This document shows positions 27,601 to 36,300 of a stretch of DNA of 64,000 bases, one piece after another (within the stretch, counting starts at the first letter, position 1; every line of letters begins with the position of its first letter). The stretch is from Dasyornis broadbenti (lineage: Eukaryota; Chordata; Aves; Passeriformes; Dasyornithidae): the NCBI GenBank assembly GCA_013397935.1, contig VZRN01000794.1, forward strand, positions 1,043,980 to 1,107,979, read 5' to 3'. Under the pieces are notes generated by a model that was given only the letters and a program-made list of their open reading frames with translations, had not been told where the DNA came from and made no database searches. Both the position numbers and the translations under genes were made by a program.

Positions 27601-30600
27601 AACAGGTCTAAGAATGCACAAGAGTCTGATAATCTTGAAAGTTCTGTTTTCTTCTGAAGTAAAATGTTTGCAACAGCTGAGACTCCCTTCTGCAATTTGT
27701 TTATAAAGAGTTCAGGGGAAGTGCAAGAAAATGAACGGAATGCCCATCACAAGGCACCATGCCAGCTTCCCTTCCCAATCCTACTCTCTGGCTCCACCCA
27801 ACACTTACTGAATCCTGCCTTTAATTGTGCACTAATTCAGTGCTACCTTAGGAAGACAATGCAAAAAGAGACGAAAACAGATGTAACTGGCAAACACTAA
27901 TATCCAGCAAATTAAACCTGGACCTTTAGAACTTCCTCTTCTAGTGCTTGCACACTTACAAGTGGTAAGCACATAAATGAAAAAGAAACCTAACAAAAAC
28001 TCACAAGGTGTGTTAGGATAGAAAGAGAGTAACACACTTTGCAAAGGTTGTTATTTCCTCTGGCCTGACACGAGTAAATAATCATTTATGTGCCTATGTG
28101 CTTTAGATAAGGTCTAAAGCTATAAATTAGAACCCTTATGATGCCATATACCAATCACAGTGTAACCAAGCCCTTCTGGAATTTCATGTACAGCCAATTA
28201 TAAAGCTAAATACAAAAGCAGAGTGCAGTGGAATGGGAGGAGAATAAATTTACATCTGAGTAGGACTCTGCAGGCAAGAATCTGAAACGCTGCCTAATTC
28301 TTTCCTCTTTGGTATGTCACCTTTTCATTTTATCAGCCTTTGCTGACTACACTCACTAATGTTTGCTGCAGTTCTAGATTGCAGAGTGACTGATATACAA
28401 CTTGTTCCTTTTTGCATTGTTGTTACCCACCTTCCATTCACCTGTGCTCTCCCCCAATATTATGTGCTAGCTGTTCAAAGGCTTTATTATTGTCAAATGA
28501 AATCATGAGACACCTGCAGATTCTCAATCAGGTCCTTTATTTTCTTGCTGCATTTTACCAACATTACTTACTTAAGGCCAGGCAAATCTCTGACACTTGC
28601 TGCTATTTCCTCAGCTTCTGGATACAATTTCTCCACAAGTTCCAGAGGACCCCAAATCGTTTTATTGTAACTTAGAAAGGATTTTCTTACTATGAAAAGA
28701 AAAATTAAGTAACCAAATTAATTTAAATTACTGCAATAACTTCCTTCAAAATAGCTGGTGTGTGAAAGGGTTAACTGCTGAGTCTAGACTTCCAGATAAC
28801 TCTTAACTGAGACACTGCTCAGCTCACCAGTATCCAAAGCCAGCTTTCAAATTACTTTGCTGTGAATATAAAATTGATGTGCTAGAAAAAGTTAATATAA
28901 AAAGGATGTCTAGCTAAAGATATGCACCACATACATGTATGCACATATACATGGTAATCCCTGGACCACTTACAACGAATGGTGTGCAAAAGGACAAGCT
29001 GATAAATGTAGAAATATATGTGGTGAAGAATTAATAATTACACTATTCATTATAAAAGGTGACAATTTTTTCATATTTTTTCAATTCTTTATGCAAAACA
29101 GTACGTTTTTTTATCTACTTCAAGGAAGAAAAGAAGAAAATGTTTGGGATGAGAAATATGCAGCTAGACCAATTACCACACCTTTCAAGCCATGCTTCAG
29201 GCAGTGCTCCATGACAACAAAGAACTGCTGCAAAGGTGGGTAGTCAGAATCCAGAGTGCGGCCAAAGCTCAAGGCTGATTCAATGAGTCCTTTGATACTC
29301 AGTTTAGCCATGTTCAATAAATTTGCTCTTTCTACAGCTGTAGGGTCCTTTACAGCTAAGAAACAGAGAAAAAAAATGTTATGGTTCAAGTTTTAGGCGT
29401 CACACAATGTGATAAAATGCTTCATAGCCGCCTTGTTCAAAGAAAAACTTAACCTAATAAACTCAACAGAACGATTCAGAAGGTGCTATAAACCACCATG
29501 TTACAGTAAAGCATCCAACCCAAAACACATTCTTAGCGTTTTAGTAGTTGAACGAAAACCCAAGGCTGGAAATGGCAGTTCTCAGGAACCATGTTGTCTC
29601 AGCAGGTCTCAGAAGCAGCCAGGCACTGCAATTTAACACAGGCACCTCTGCTGCACGGCTGCAACCAGTGCCCCTTGCATGGTATCAAATACTTCCTATT
29701 AATGGAAGCATTTATTTGGTATATAACAGCTTACCTACAGAAGCAGACATCATACATTTTATATATAATCACTTTCCACTGTAGCTTTAATTTTACAGTG
29801 ACACAAACACATGCCTTCCTTCTCAGGCTGTACAGACACTCTGCCACTAAACCAGGAGCATTTTCTGGAAAATATTACATGTTACGTACATAGTTTCTCA
29901 TCTAGTCACAAAGTATTTTCTACACAGAAAATCTTAAGAATTAATGGTTTTGCTTTAACTTGAACTTTTTGGTAAACTTTACAAAGTGTACACTATAAAA
30001 ATGCGTTTGGGGATTAAATCTAGTCAGTAAAAAATCCATAGGTTTTTACAATCATCTTAGACTGACAGAATGGACAAGGTTCCTCTTCTGAGAACTCTTG
30101 CTCAGGAAATTCTTAAGCTTATTTTCATTTGTAATGAAGCAATTCAAACATTCAAGTCAGATTCTATTTCCTCAAACTGAAACAGAGACAAAAGAAGCCT
30201 CTGTTTATTCACTATGATCAAAGTAACCTGGAAAGAAACAAAAGAATTGATGATTTACTGTTAAACTAAATTCAATAAATGAAGTTAAAAAAACCAAACA
30301 CATAATAAGACATTGAGACACAGATGTCAAAATATGTAGAAAGACTTGTGTCTGAGAAAAAGTGTGAGCCTGTTCCTCTGCAAATCTGAGTATTGGTATA
30401 GGACCTTATGTGTCTGCACATCAGAAAGCACAAAGAACCCAAATCATCATAACAGATGGGTATTTTCTCAGTTCCTCAACAGCAATGAAATGACTTGTCT
30501 CATTTCCTGCATACTTGAGGTATTTAGGAATTAGATATTAGAAACCCTGAAAATTACTTTCTAATATTCTATTTGCCTAGTTGCCTGCAAAATACCCAAC

Positions 30601-31725
30601 TGCCCTACTATCATACAACATAACCTATCTCCGCTTTCTAAGAAAAAAACCAAAAGCGACTGAGATTATGTACCTGAGACAGCCTTAAAAACTACTTTTA
30701 TAGTTCCCCAGTACTTCAACAGAAAACCCCAGAAGACATTAGGAAACAATCAGAGATAATGAGAGGCAGTGCTCTGGCAAAGCTGTACCCAATTTGCAGC
30801 CACAGCTCACTGTTTTGTCTCTTCCTTTCTTCCTGCTCAGCTGCTGGGCAGCGACCAACCCTACCAGGAGCAGCACCAGCACAGCATCCCTGGCTGGCTG
30901 GGACAGGTGGAGGCTTGCAACAAGAGCCTTTCTGCTGGCAAAGCAGACATCCTGCTTTCTTATTGGGTTTGCTACTGACAATATGAAATATAAGGGTTAG
31001 TGTAGGAAACGCCTTGCTCAATGCAGACTTCAGGTGGATAGCTCTCTCTTGCTACATGTCCTGTCTATTTCCGCAAAGGCATCATAAAAATTCCTTTGTC
31101 GGGTGACCTCATTTTGACTTCTGGGGCTGATCTTCCTCAGACAGACTTCTATGTCTGCTGTCCTTTTAATTATCAGCGCTCTTGTCTGTTCTGAGGTGAA
31201 ATGCATTTTAGGTCTGTTTTAAGTGCAGTCTACGTGCATGTTTTTCTTCACCTTCTTAAAAAAAAATAATTTTTTTTCTTAAATTTAAAATCAAGATTTA
31301 GAATTTAACATCGTGTGTGAAATCCTAAATCCTAGCTGCTGCTCGCGTACTGTATGGGGTATTGTACAGATAGCAAAACAAGCTCTGCAGAGCTCTTCTC
31401 TCACCGAAGCAGCAGCCCCTGAAAGGGCTGTTTGCAGGTGGCACTGCTGTCGCCAGCATCACCGGGTCCGACCGGCGAAGCTCGGCCCAGGAGGCGGCAT
31501 TCCTCCCCGGCTGGATGAGCAGCCGAGCCCCGCGGTGCAGCCGCTCCGGCCGCAGGCTGAAGGCGCTCCCTGAAGCAGCGGGAGCCTGTCCCTCCCGGCC
31601 ACAGCCCGCAGCCCTCCCGGCGCGGTGCCCGCACCCCGAGGCACCGNCGAGCCTCGGCCCCGCGTTCCCCGGTGGCCCCCGCCCATCCCGGCTCCGCTCC
31701 CGGCGCCGCAGCCCCGCTCACCCAT
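9517..31725 (-). CDS. RUFY2: RUFY2, RUN and FYVE domain-containing protein 2 (complete, 18 coding exons)
   Basis: Endosomal adaptor: in this family the RUN domain binds small-GTPase or motor partners and the FYVE finger binds phosphatidylinositol 3-phosphate on early endosomes. The 18 exons sum to 1821 nt, 606 residues plus TAA, the length of the human long isoform. The RUN domain is at about residues 35-170 ([27 protein letters not shown]). A long Glu/Lys/Gln-rich coiled coil spans ~195-530. The FYVE finger spans ~534-600: HCKLC (Cys546, Cys549), the R..HHCRNCG core (Cys562, Cys565), CNAC (Cys570, Cys573) and VCDSC (Cys590, Cys593), so all eight zinc ligands are present. The WLKD motif at 537-540 fits the WxxD element. 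The start is CCAGCCATGG in the GC-rich first exon, where only ATGG is coding. Every junction keeps phase. A possible alternative last exon lies between exons 8 and 9. Confidence 0.97.
9832..9872. repeat. 12-bp perfect inverted repeat in RUFY2 intron 17
   Basis: Arms 9832-9843 (GATGCAATCCTA) and 9861-9872 (TAGGATTGCATC) are exactly complementary with a 17-nt loop. Intronic; could form a hairpin in DNA or pre-mRNA. Confidence 0.7.
10485..10562 (-). CDS. RUFY2: RUFY2 coding exon 17
   Basis: Encodes residues 534-559, the start of the FYVE finger ([20 protein letters not shown]). Phase 0 at both ends; donor GTAAAA. Confidence 0.96.
11505..11553 (-). CDS. RUFY2: RUFY2 coding exon 16
   Basis: A 49-nt exon encoding residues 517-533 ([16 protein letters not shown]), the linker joining the coiled coil to the FYVE finger. 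Confidence 0.95.
11833..11927 (-). CDS. RUFY2: RUFY2 coding exon 15
   Basis: Encodes residues 486-517 of the coiled coil ([23 protein letters not shown]). Donor GTAATT, acceptor TTTTAAG. Confidence 0.94.
12507..12636 (-). CDS. RUFY2: RUFY2 coding exon 14
   Basis: Encodes residues 442-485 ([19 protein letters not shown] and LKK at the end), coiled coil. Donor GTAAAT. Confidence 0.95.
14422..14541 (-). CDS. RUFY2: RUFY2 coding exon 13
   Basis: Encodes residues 402-442 ([19 protein letters not shown]), a highly charged coiled coil. Donor GTGAGT, acceptor TTACACCAG. Confidence 0.95.
14542..18358 (-). other. RUFY2 intron 12, longest intron of the gene
   Basis: About 3.8 kb. Open frames on either strand (up to 127 codons at 15984-16367) have no family resemblance. 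It contains a run of 10 G at 18047-18056. No transposon or RNA gene recognised. Confidence 0.65.
18359..18456 (-). CDS. RUFY2: RUFY2 coding exon 12
   Basis: Encodes residues 370-402 ([20 protein letters not shown]), coiled coil. Donor GTACAG, acceptor GAGCACAG. Confidence 0.95.
19617..19784 (-). CDS. RUFY2: RUFY2 coding exon 11
   Basis: Encodes residues 314-369 ([20 protein letters not shown]), one of the best conserved parts of the RUFY coiled coil. Phase 0 at both ends; donor GTAAGG. Confidence 0.96.
20348..20464 (-). CDS. RUFY2: RUFY2 coding exon 10
   Basis: Encodes residues 275-313 ([20 protein letters not shown]). Phase 0 at both ends; donor GTGAGT. Confidence 0.96.
20822..20923 (-). 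CDS. RUFY2: RUFY2 coding exon 9
   Basis: Encodes residues 241-274 ([20 protein letters not shown]). Phase 0 at both ends; donor GTATGT, acceptor TTTTTCAG. Confidence 0.96.
21190..21273 (-). CDS. Candidate alternative last exon of RUFY2 (no FYVE)
   Basis: Inside intron 8, an AAAAACAG acceptor opens an exon whose phase-0 reading continues exon 8 for 27 residues (beginning [19 protein letters not shown]) and then stops with TAA at 21192-21190. An AATAAA signal on the - strand (21191-21186) overlaps the stop. The peptide is strongly coiled-coil-like, unlike a random intron frame. If used, the product would be about 267 residues: RUN domain plus a short coil, no FYVE finger. The acceptor has a weak pyrimidine tract. 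The exon could also be an ancestral relic. No such human isoform is known to me. Confidence 0.35.
   Translation of the reverse strand, partial: KIKLDELEAKWKEKVEDEERELRVFKS
22119..22188 (-). CDS. RUFY2: RUFY2 coding exon 8
   Basis: Encodes residues 217-240 ([20 protein letters not shown]), the start of the main coiled coil. Ends in phase 0 at GAAGAG|GTACTG. Confidence 0.95.
23931..23996 (-). CDS. RUFY2: RUFY2 coding exon 7
   Basis: Encodes residues 195-217 ([20 protein letters not shown]). Donor GTAAGT, acceptor GCTTTAG. Confidence 0.96.
24548..24609 (-). CDS. RUFY2: RUFY2 coding exon 6
   Basis: Encodes residues 175-195 ([20 protein letters not shown]), just after the RUN domain. Donor GTATGT. 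Confidence 0.96.
26144..26267 (-). CDS. RUFY2: RUFY2 coding exon 5
   Basis: Encodes residues 133-174, the end of the RUN domain ([35 protein letters not shown]). Donor GTAAGT. Confidence 0.96.
27279..27380 (-). CDS. RUFY2: RUFY2 coding exon 4
   Basis: Encodes residues 99-133 of the RUN domain ([20 protein letters not shown]). Donor GTAAAC, acceptor GTTTCAG. Confidence 0.96.
28572..28689 (-). CDS. RUFY2: RUFY2 coding exon 3
   Basis: Encodes residues 60-99 of the RUN domain ([27 protein letters not shown]). Donor GTAAGT, acceptor TTTTCATAG. Confidence 0.96.
29182..29355 (-). CDS. RUFY2: RUFY2 coding exon 2
   Basis: Encodes residues 2-60 ([37 protein letters not shown]), the N-terminal edge of the RUN domain. 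Its frame stays open upstream through the acceptor to an ATG at 29389-29387, which could serve only in an intron-retained or alternative 5' transcript. Confidence 0.96.
29356..31721 (-). other. RUFY2 intron 1
   Basis: About 2.4 kb. The promoter-proximal end is GC-rich and holds an ambiguous base (n) at 31647. Overlapping open frames at 30716-31021 on both strands are without recognisable content. No transposon identified. Confidence 0.65.
31722..31725 (-). CDS. RUFY2: RUFY2 coding exon 1 (start codon exon)
   Basis: Only ATGG is coding: the ATG at 31725-31723 in a strong context (CCAGCCATGG), then the donor GTGAGC. Spliced to exon 2 it gives M-A-V-K-D-P-T, matching the human M-A-T-K-D-P-T. 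The 5'UTR lies to the right and includes a CTC-repeat tract at about 31737-31753. Confidence 0.9.
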
Positions 31726-31846
31726 GGCTGGAGAGAAGGAGGAGGAGGAGGAGGCGCCGCCGCTCCCTGCGGGCCCGCGGCTCCTCCCGCCCCTCCGCCC
31801 GCGCCACGCGGCGCCCCCGGCGGCGGGAGGACCCGCCCCCAACAGC

Positions 31847-31964
31847 TATCGCTCTGTCGCGATAGCCCTCCCGCGGGTACGGCCACTGTCCGCTCCGCCC
31901 CCTATCGCGATAGCCCCCCCGCAGGTACCGCGGCACCACCACTGTCCGCTCCGCCCCCTATCGC
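31847..31964. repeat. Imperfect tandem array with TCGCGA palindromes
   Basis: A unit of about 48-56 bp is repeated. TGTCGCGATA (31855-31864) and TATCGCGATA (31903-31912) are each followed by AGCCC and then GC[G/A]GGTAC. CACTGTCCGCTCCGCCCCC then TATCGC occurs at 31884-31908 and again at 31940-31964. The 10-mer at 31855 matches the consensus I know for ZBED1/hDREF, TGTCGYGAYA. TF binding is inference. Confidence 0.75.
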
Positions 31965-31994
31965 CTTGTGGTAGAGAGAGATCGGCATTGGCAA

Positions 31995-33085
31995 GAGCGC
32001 CAGGGAAGCCTTCGGCGCAGAAAGCCTTGGGCACAATCAAGCAGCAAAGACTTGAGACTTCTCTGCCGCTCTCTTGTGACATAAAGCTTCAATCCCTAGC
32101 AGGTATTCCATACAATAATTCTCTAGCAGTGGATAGCATGTATCAGAATAAGTAGTACTATTCTAGAAAAATCTGTGAGTTCAGTACTTTCAAATGTAAT
32201 GTGCTGAGAATCAAAACCGGTATTTAAAAAAACAATTAGGTTTTTGGTGTTTGCTTTTAAAAAACCCTTAAATGTGAATCTGACTAGAAAAGAGCCAAAA
32301 CACACTGAAGTGTTTATCACCAAGCATGTTTGTCACATCCAAATGGGATCTCAGTTGATGCTTACTGCACCCTAAGCACTGCAATCTAGTTTGCTTCATA
32401 ATTATTCTTTCCCCTCCCTTTTTAGGGCAAAGTTAACCAGCAAGCTGTAAAACAAAAAAGTGTTCTTTACCTTGCCCAGCTTCAGAGACTGCACACAAAA
32501 CAGCACAGAGAAAAAGGGTGTCAGTGCCTGGGCCTGCAAGGAAGGACCAAAGGAAAAGAGCAGCACAAGGACAGAACACAGCCTATAGTGACAGGGATAC
32601 TTCTTATATCCAACATTCCCACCTCTTAAAAAAAAAAAAGGAGCCTATCGATTTAAACATTAAACAGTTAAACTAGTCATGCTCTGATCCTACTAGTCTG
32701 GCATAAAACAACTTCCTTTCTTTTTTTTTTTTCATTTTTGAGAATCCCAGCAACACATAACACAACAGGCATGCATTTGTGTGTTTTCCAGCAGCATCAA
32801 CGGCTGCTTCTGCATGAGGAAGCTGTTTTAAAGGCAGCACACAGAAAAAAGTGATCCTTTACTGTTAGAAGATACTCATGTGCTATGTATATTCATTAAA
32901 ACACAGCATGTTTTAGAGAATCACATCGCAGATTTGTTTGAGACAACCAGACCAAAACTTGGCTTCATCTGTAGATTGCTGCTCAAGCTAATTTTTACCA
33001 TGCAACAAGAAGGAAGGATGCATTTTATAAGTAGATAAGGAAATGTTCTTGTGCTTGTTTCTTGTGCAACTTCGTGGTGGGATGG
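31995..33085. other. Interval between RUFY2 promoter and DNA2 3' end
   Basis: AT-rich, no functional gene seen. Its only notable content is the decayed DNA2 exon copy at 32471-32600, followed by a 12-A run and later T runs. Confidence 0.6.
32471..32600 (-). pseudogene. Decayed duplicate of DNA2 exon 20
   Basis: Read on the - strand this resembles the second half of the DNA2 exon at 35193-35378. Shared blocks in order are GGCTGTGTTC..TCC, TGTGCTGCT, CCCAGGCA.TGA, CCTTTTTCTCT.TGCTG and a terminal AAG|GTAA donor-like end. It carries internal deletions relative to the functional exon and an in-frame TGA in the corresponding reading, and the upstream half with the acceptor and helicase motif VI is missing. 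It lies 2.7 kb away, downstream of the DNA2 poly(A) signals, so it looks like a relic of local duplication, not an exon. Confidence 0.65.
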
Positions 33086-33098
33086 CAATAACTCTTAA

Positions 33099-33108
33099 TT
33101 TATTTATT
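33099..33108 (-). terminator. DNA2 poly(A) signals (overlapping AATAAATAAA)
   Basis: Two overlapping AATAAA hexamers on the - strand about 185 nt after the proposed DNA2 stop, making a compact 3'UTR plausible. Confidence 0.6.
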
Positions 33109-33289
33109 AAGTTTTTAATAGCATGCAGACCATTTCCTGAATAAGCATTACTTGGTGTAAGAAAACAGATTAGCCAAATCTTAAGACTTTTCTACATGCA
33201 GATCCTAAACATAGAAAGAAAAACGCTTCTAAACAAGTAGAGGTTATTCTGAAGTCACTACTATAATAATCTATTTTACCCTATCTTTT

Positions 33290-33334
33290 TCATCTTTTGA
33301 AAGACCCAGAACATAGTTGATGAAGCATTTTCAC
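33290..33334 (-). CDS. DNA2: DNA2 proposed last coding exon (21)
   Basis: A strong acceptor (CCTCCTTTTTTTAG) followed in phase 0 by 14 codons (VKMLHQLCSGSFKR) and TGA at 33292-33290. The end loosely resembles the human tail (LC..GDFQR), the exon count equals the human 21 as I recall it, and total length fits. If exon 20 instead reads through its donor, the protein ends six codons later at TGA 35177-35175. Confidence 0.55.
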   Translation of the reverse strand: MKMLHQLCSGSFKR

Positions 33335-36300
33335 CTAAAAAAGGAGGATATCCTGTCAACTATTTAAATTATTGTTGTAGTGTTCAAAATATTTGCCTTA
33401 TATAAAGCAAAGTATTAACAGAGTATAGACAACTATAACAAAACCAACAGCAAACTTTTATTATTTCAAACGTTAGAAAAAGTTAGGGAGCAGTTTAAAA
33501 GACTGAAAATACTCACATTTAACAAGTTTGTCTGCGACTATATGCACACAGCTAATTGACATTGATCCAAAAGAAAACAAATGCTAATGATTCTGAAGAA
33601 TCAAAACAATCAATGTTTCCACCAGCAACCTTGGAAAGAAACTTCTCAGTCTCTTCGGTCTAGAATGTGAGGTAGCATAAAGAAACTAGCACAGATCTCA
33701 CAGGTAAAGGGTGCTTTCTGTTGTCTATACGCCATCATCTTTAAAAAAATAGAACCTGAGCGTGTAAACTTCTTAGTCAGCAAGCTAGATCTCTAGTTTT
33801 GCTTCCTGAGAAATTTTTCTTTTGAAGACTACAGATCAGATAAACTGAAAACAGAGTACTACTATGAAGCATTTCACTTCAGATTGATCTGCTGAACACG
33901 TTAGTTAATAACAGGGAATTAAGTGAATCAGCATCACATTTCTCCCTGATGTATGTAAAATCAAGAGATTAGAAATGTCATCAAGGGATCTTCACATGAG
34001 ATTAATTACATTATGTATATAAATATAAAAGACTTCAGCATTTTTAAAAACAGGAGTAGAGTTCAAAGAAGAATGTGAGTCTTTGAAGAAGAGGAAGAAA
34101 TTTTTCCTGTTTTTTTTTCAAAACAGCACAGCAGAGCACCTTAATTAGGAATTCTAACAAATGGAATTAGTATATGTAAACCACATTTTCAAGTTTTTAG
34201 AACCAAACTGGGCCCAGAAAACTGTGACTCAATGCAACATTGATTTACGCTCCCTTCAAGTGTTTCCCCATTCACATATGCAGATAACTGTTCATCGAGC
34301 TAGAAGAGAATATGGCAATGTCCAGTACTGGAAGGAACAGAGTGCTTGACATTGCTGATTTGTCACGAGTAAGCTGGGTGCTTTCGTAGCACTGTAACCA
34401 CCAGCTTATTCAAGAAATGTGTGTTATTTTACTGAAAGAAAATGTCCAAAATAACTGAATGTTTCTTGTTTTGGCTTCCTTCAGACTGAACGGTGCACAT
34501 CACCACTGATAGCCCAACAACCAGTTATTGACATTAAGCAATAGCAGAAGAAAAGATACAAATGCCTGTAAAACTGTCCATCTTCACGCTCATAAGATGT
34601 TACACTTGTGGATACCTTCATGAGCCCCAGCTGGAAGATTCAAGATGTAGCAAGTTAAGGAAGCATTTTGACAACGTATTGCTTTCACAAAACCTGTTTG
34701 AATATGCATTGGTGTTTGCAAAGAAAGCAGCTAACAAGGTTCTTTCCTATTTAAATAGGAGATGGAAACAGCAATAGCTAAAGCTTACTCAGTACCAGAG
34801 AGAAAGAAAAAAATTACCAAGTCGTCTGAAAGTGACACTATTTTCCTTTCCAGTAAGATTATTCATGAAGCAGATTTGCTAAGTGGAAGAAAGAAAGCAA
34901 TCGCACTGACATTAAGATGCCAAGAAACTAGGAAGATCATAGGAAAAAAGTGCAAAAGCATTAAAAATTAAAAATTCAGGCCTTGAAATTATGTCAAAGT
35001 TGACTTGCAAGTCAGCATTGACTTTTTTCTATTTCTGAAGACAGAGAAGGTTCTAAATCCATCCACTAGCTTGATCTTAAGTATACTGGCAAATTTAACC
35101 AGCACATTTTATGCTGTGTTGGCAATCACTGTTAAAAATATAACCTAAATAATCAAAGATTCTTACCTCAAATCTCAGTAAGTCAATCTTACCTTTCCCC
35201 TCTCCCAAACCAGCATAGAGAAAAAGGATATCATTGCCTGGGACTGCAAATGGCAGAGGAGCTTCTCCAAGGGAGGATAGCAGCACAGGGATGGAACACA
35301 GCCCACCATGACCAGTTTGTGCTTGGCTCTTGTGATAGCAACATTCAGGCGGCGCCAGTCCTTCAGAAGGCTGCCAAGCTGTTAAATAAATGTCACTTGC
35401 TTTTATTTTTCCTATTTAATGTAGATAAATTCCTCATTTTCAAAATGCATCTGAACTACTAAAATTGACTGAAACAAACTTAATATGACCAACTTACATT
35501 TTCATCAGTACTGTTCCTAACAAAAGACACAATTATGATACTTTTGTCTCTTCCTTGGTATTTGTCGACCGTGTTGACTTCCACTCTGTTCTCCTTCCAT
35601 TTTGCCATCAAATCAGTGATTGTTTTTAACTGATGTCTGTATGGTGATATAATGCCGATGTCTGAGGGCTTACAGCCAGCCTGAATGAAGAAGAAACAGG
35701 AGAAAAAAGCTGTCACTGCAGTTGGCATGGGAAATTCAGTACCGTCAGAAGACCATCAAGGATTTTTTAAATTCAGTTGTTTTTAAAACAGTGATGCAAG
35801 ATACTGGATCTACACTAATGGAACTGTAGGTGTAACTAGTATTAACTAAAGAAGATAGAAAACGTCAGTTACTGCAAGCTCCTAAGCTTTGTCTTAGCAC
35901 AATGACAGATACCCTTGAAATCCTCATTTTTCTTTCTTCTTTAAACTGCGAGGCAAACACTCAGAGCTCCTAGTCTGTACTACTCCTGAAGCTAACTGGA
36001 TGAAATAAGGAACAAAGGCAAATCCTCTCCCCTCCCTCCCTCCCAAGAAAGTCCTCATCTCTTAAAAGAATTTGGCATCCAGCTTTTTGTTTTTACATCT
36101 CAAATCCAACCAGGCAAGGGACAGGGAAGGGAATGCAGACACTGACATGTAGCCAATCTTCAATTTATCATTAAGATCATCCCCTAAAGAGCAACCCAAA
36201 AGCTCTCCCTCCAAAACATGTAATAAAGTAAAAGATACCTTAATAAACAAGGATGTGAGGAAAAGCACTATTTTAGCTTCAGTCATATTACTTATGCCAC

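Larger units (their letters stand above)
31440..31990 (-). promoter_or_regulatory. GC-rich promoter island of RUFY2
   Basis: GC- and CpG-dense block surrounding the RUFY2 start exon, with several CCGCCC-type GC boxes and no TATA element that I can see. Upstream of the start codon it carries an imperfect tandem array with TCGCGA palindromes (31847-31964). Confidence 0.8.

Noticed and set aside
31401..32155. Several long open frames on both strands (up to 176 codons)
   Set aside because: All sit in the RUFY2 CpG island, are rich in Arg, Pro, Gly and Ala as expected from random GC-rich frames, and cross the N.
34161..34971. Three consecutive + strand open frames in the last DNA2 intron
   Set aside because: Considered as a possible small antisense gene, but composition is ordinary intron and no motif or splice logic links them.
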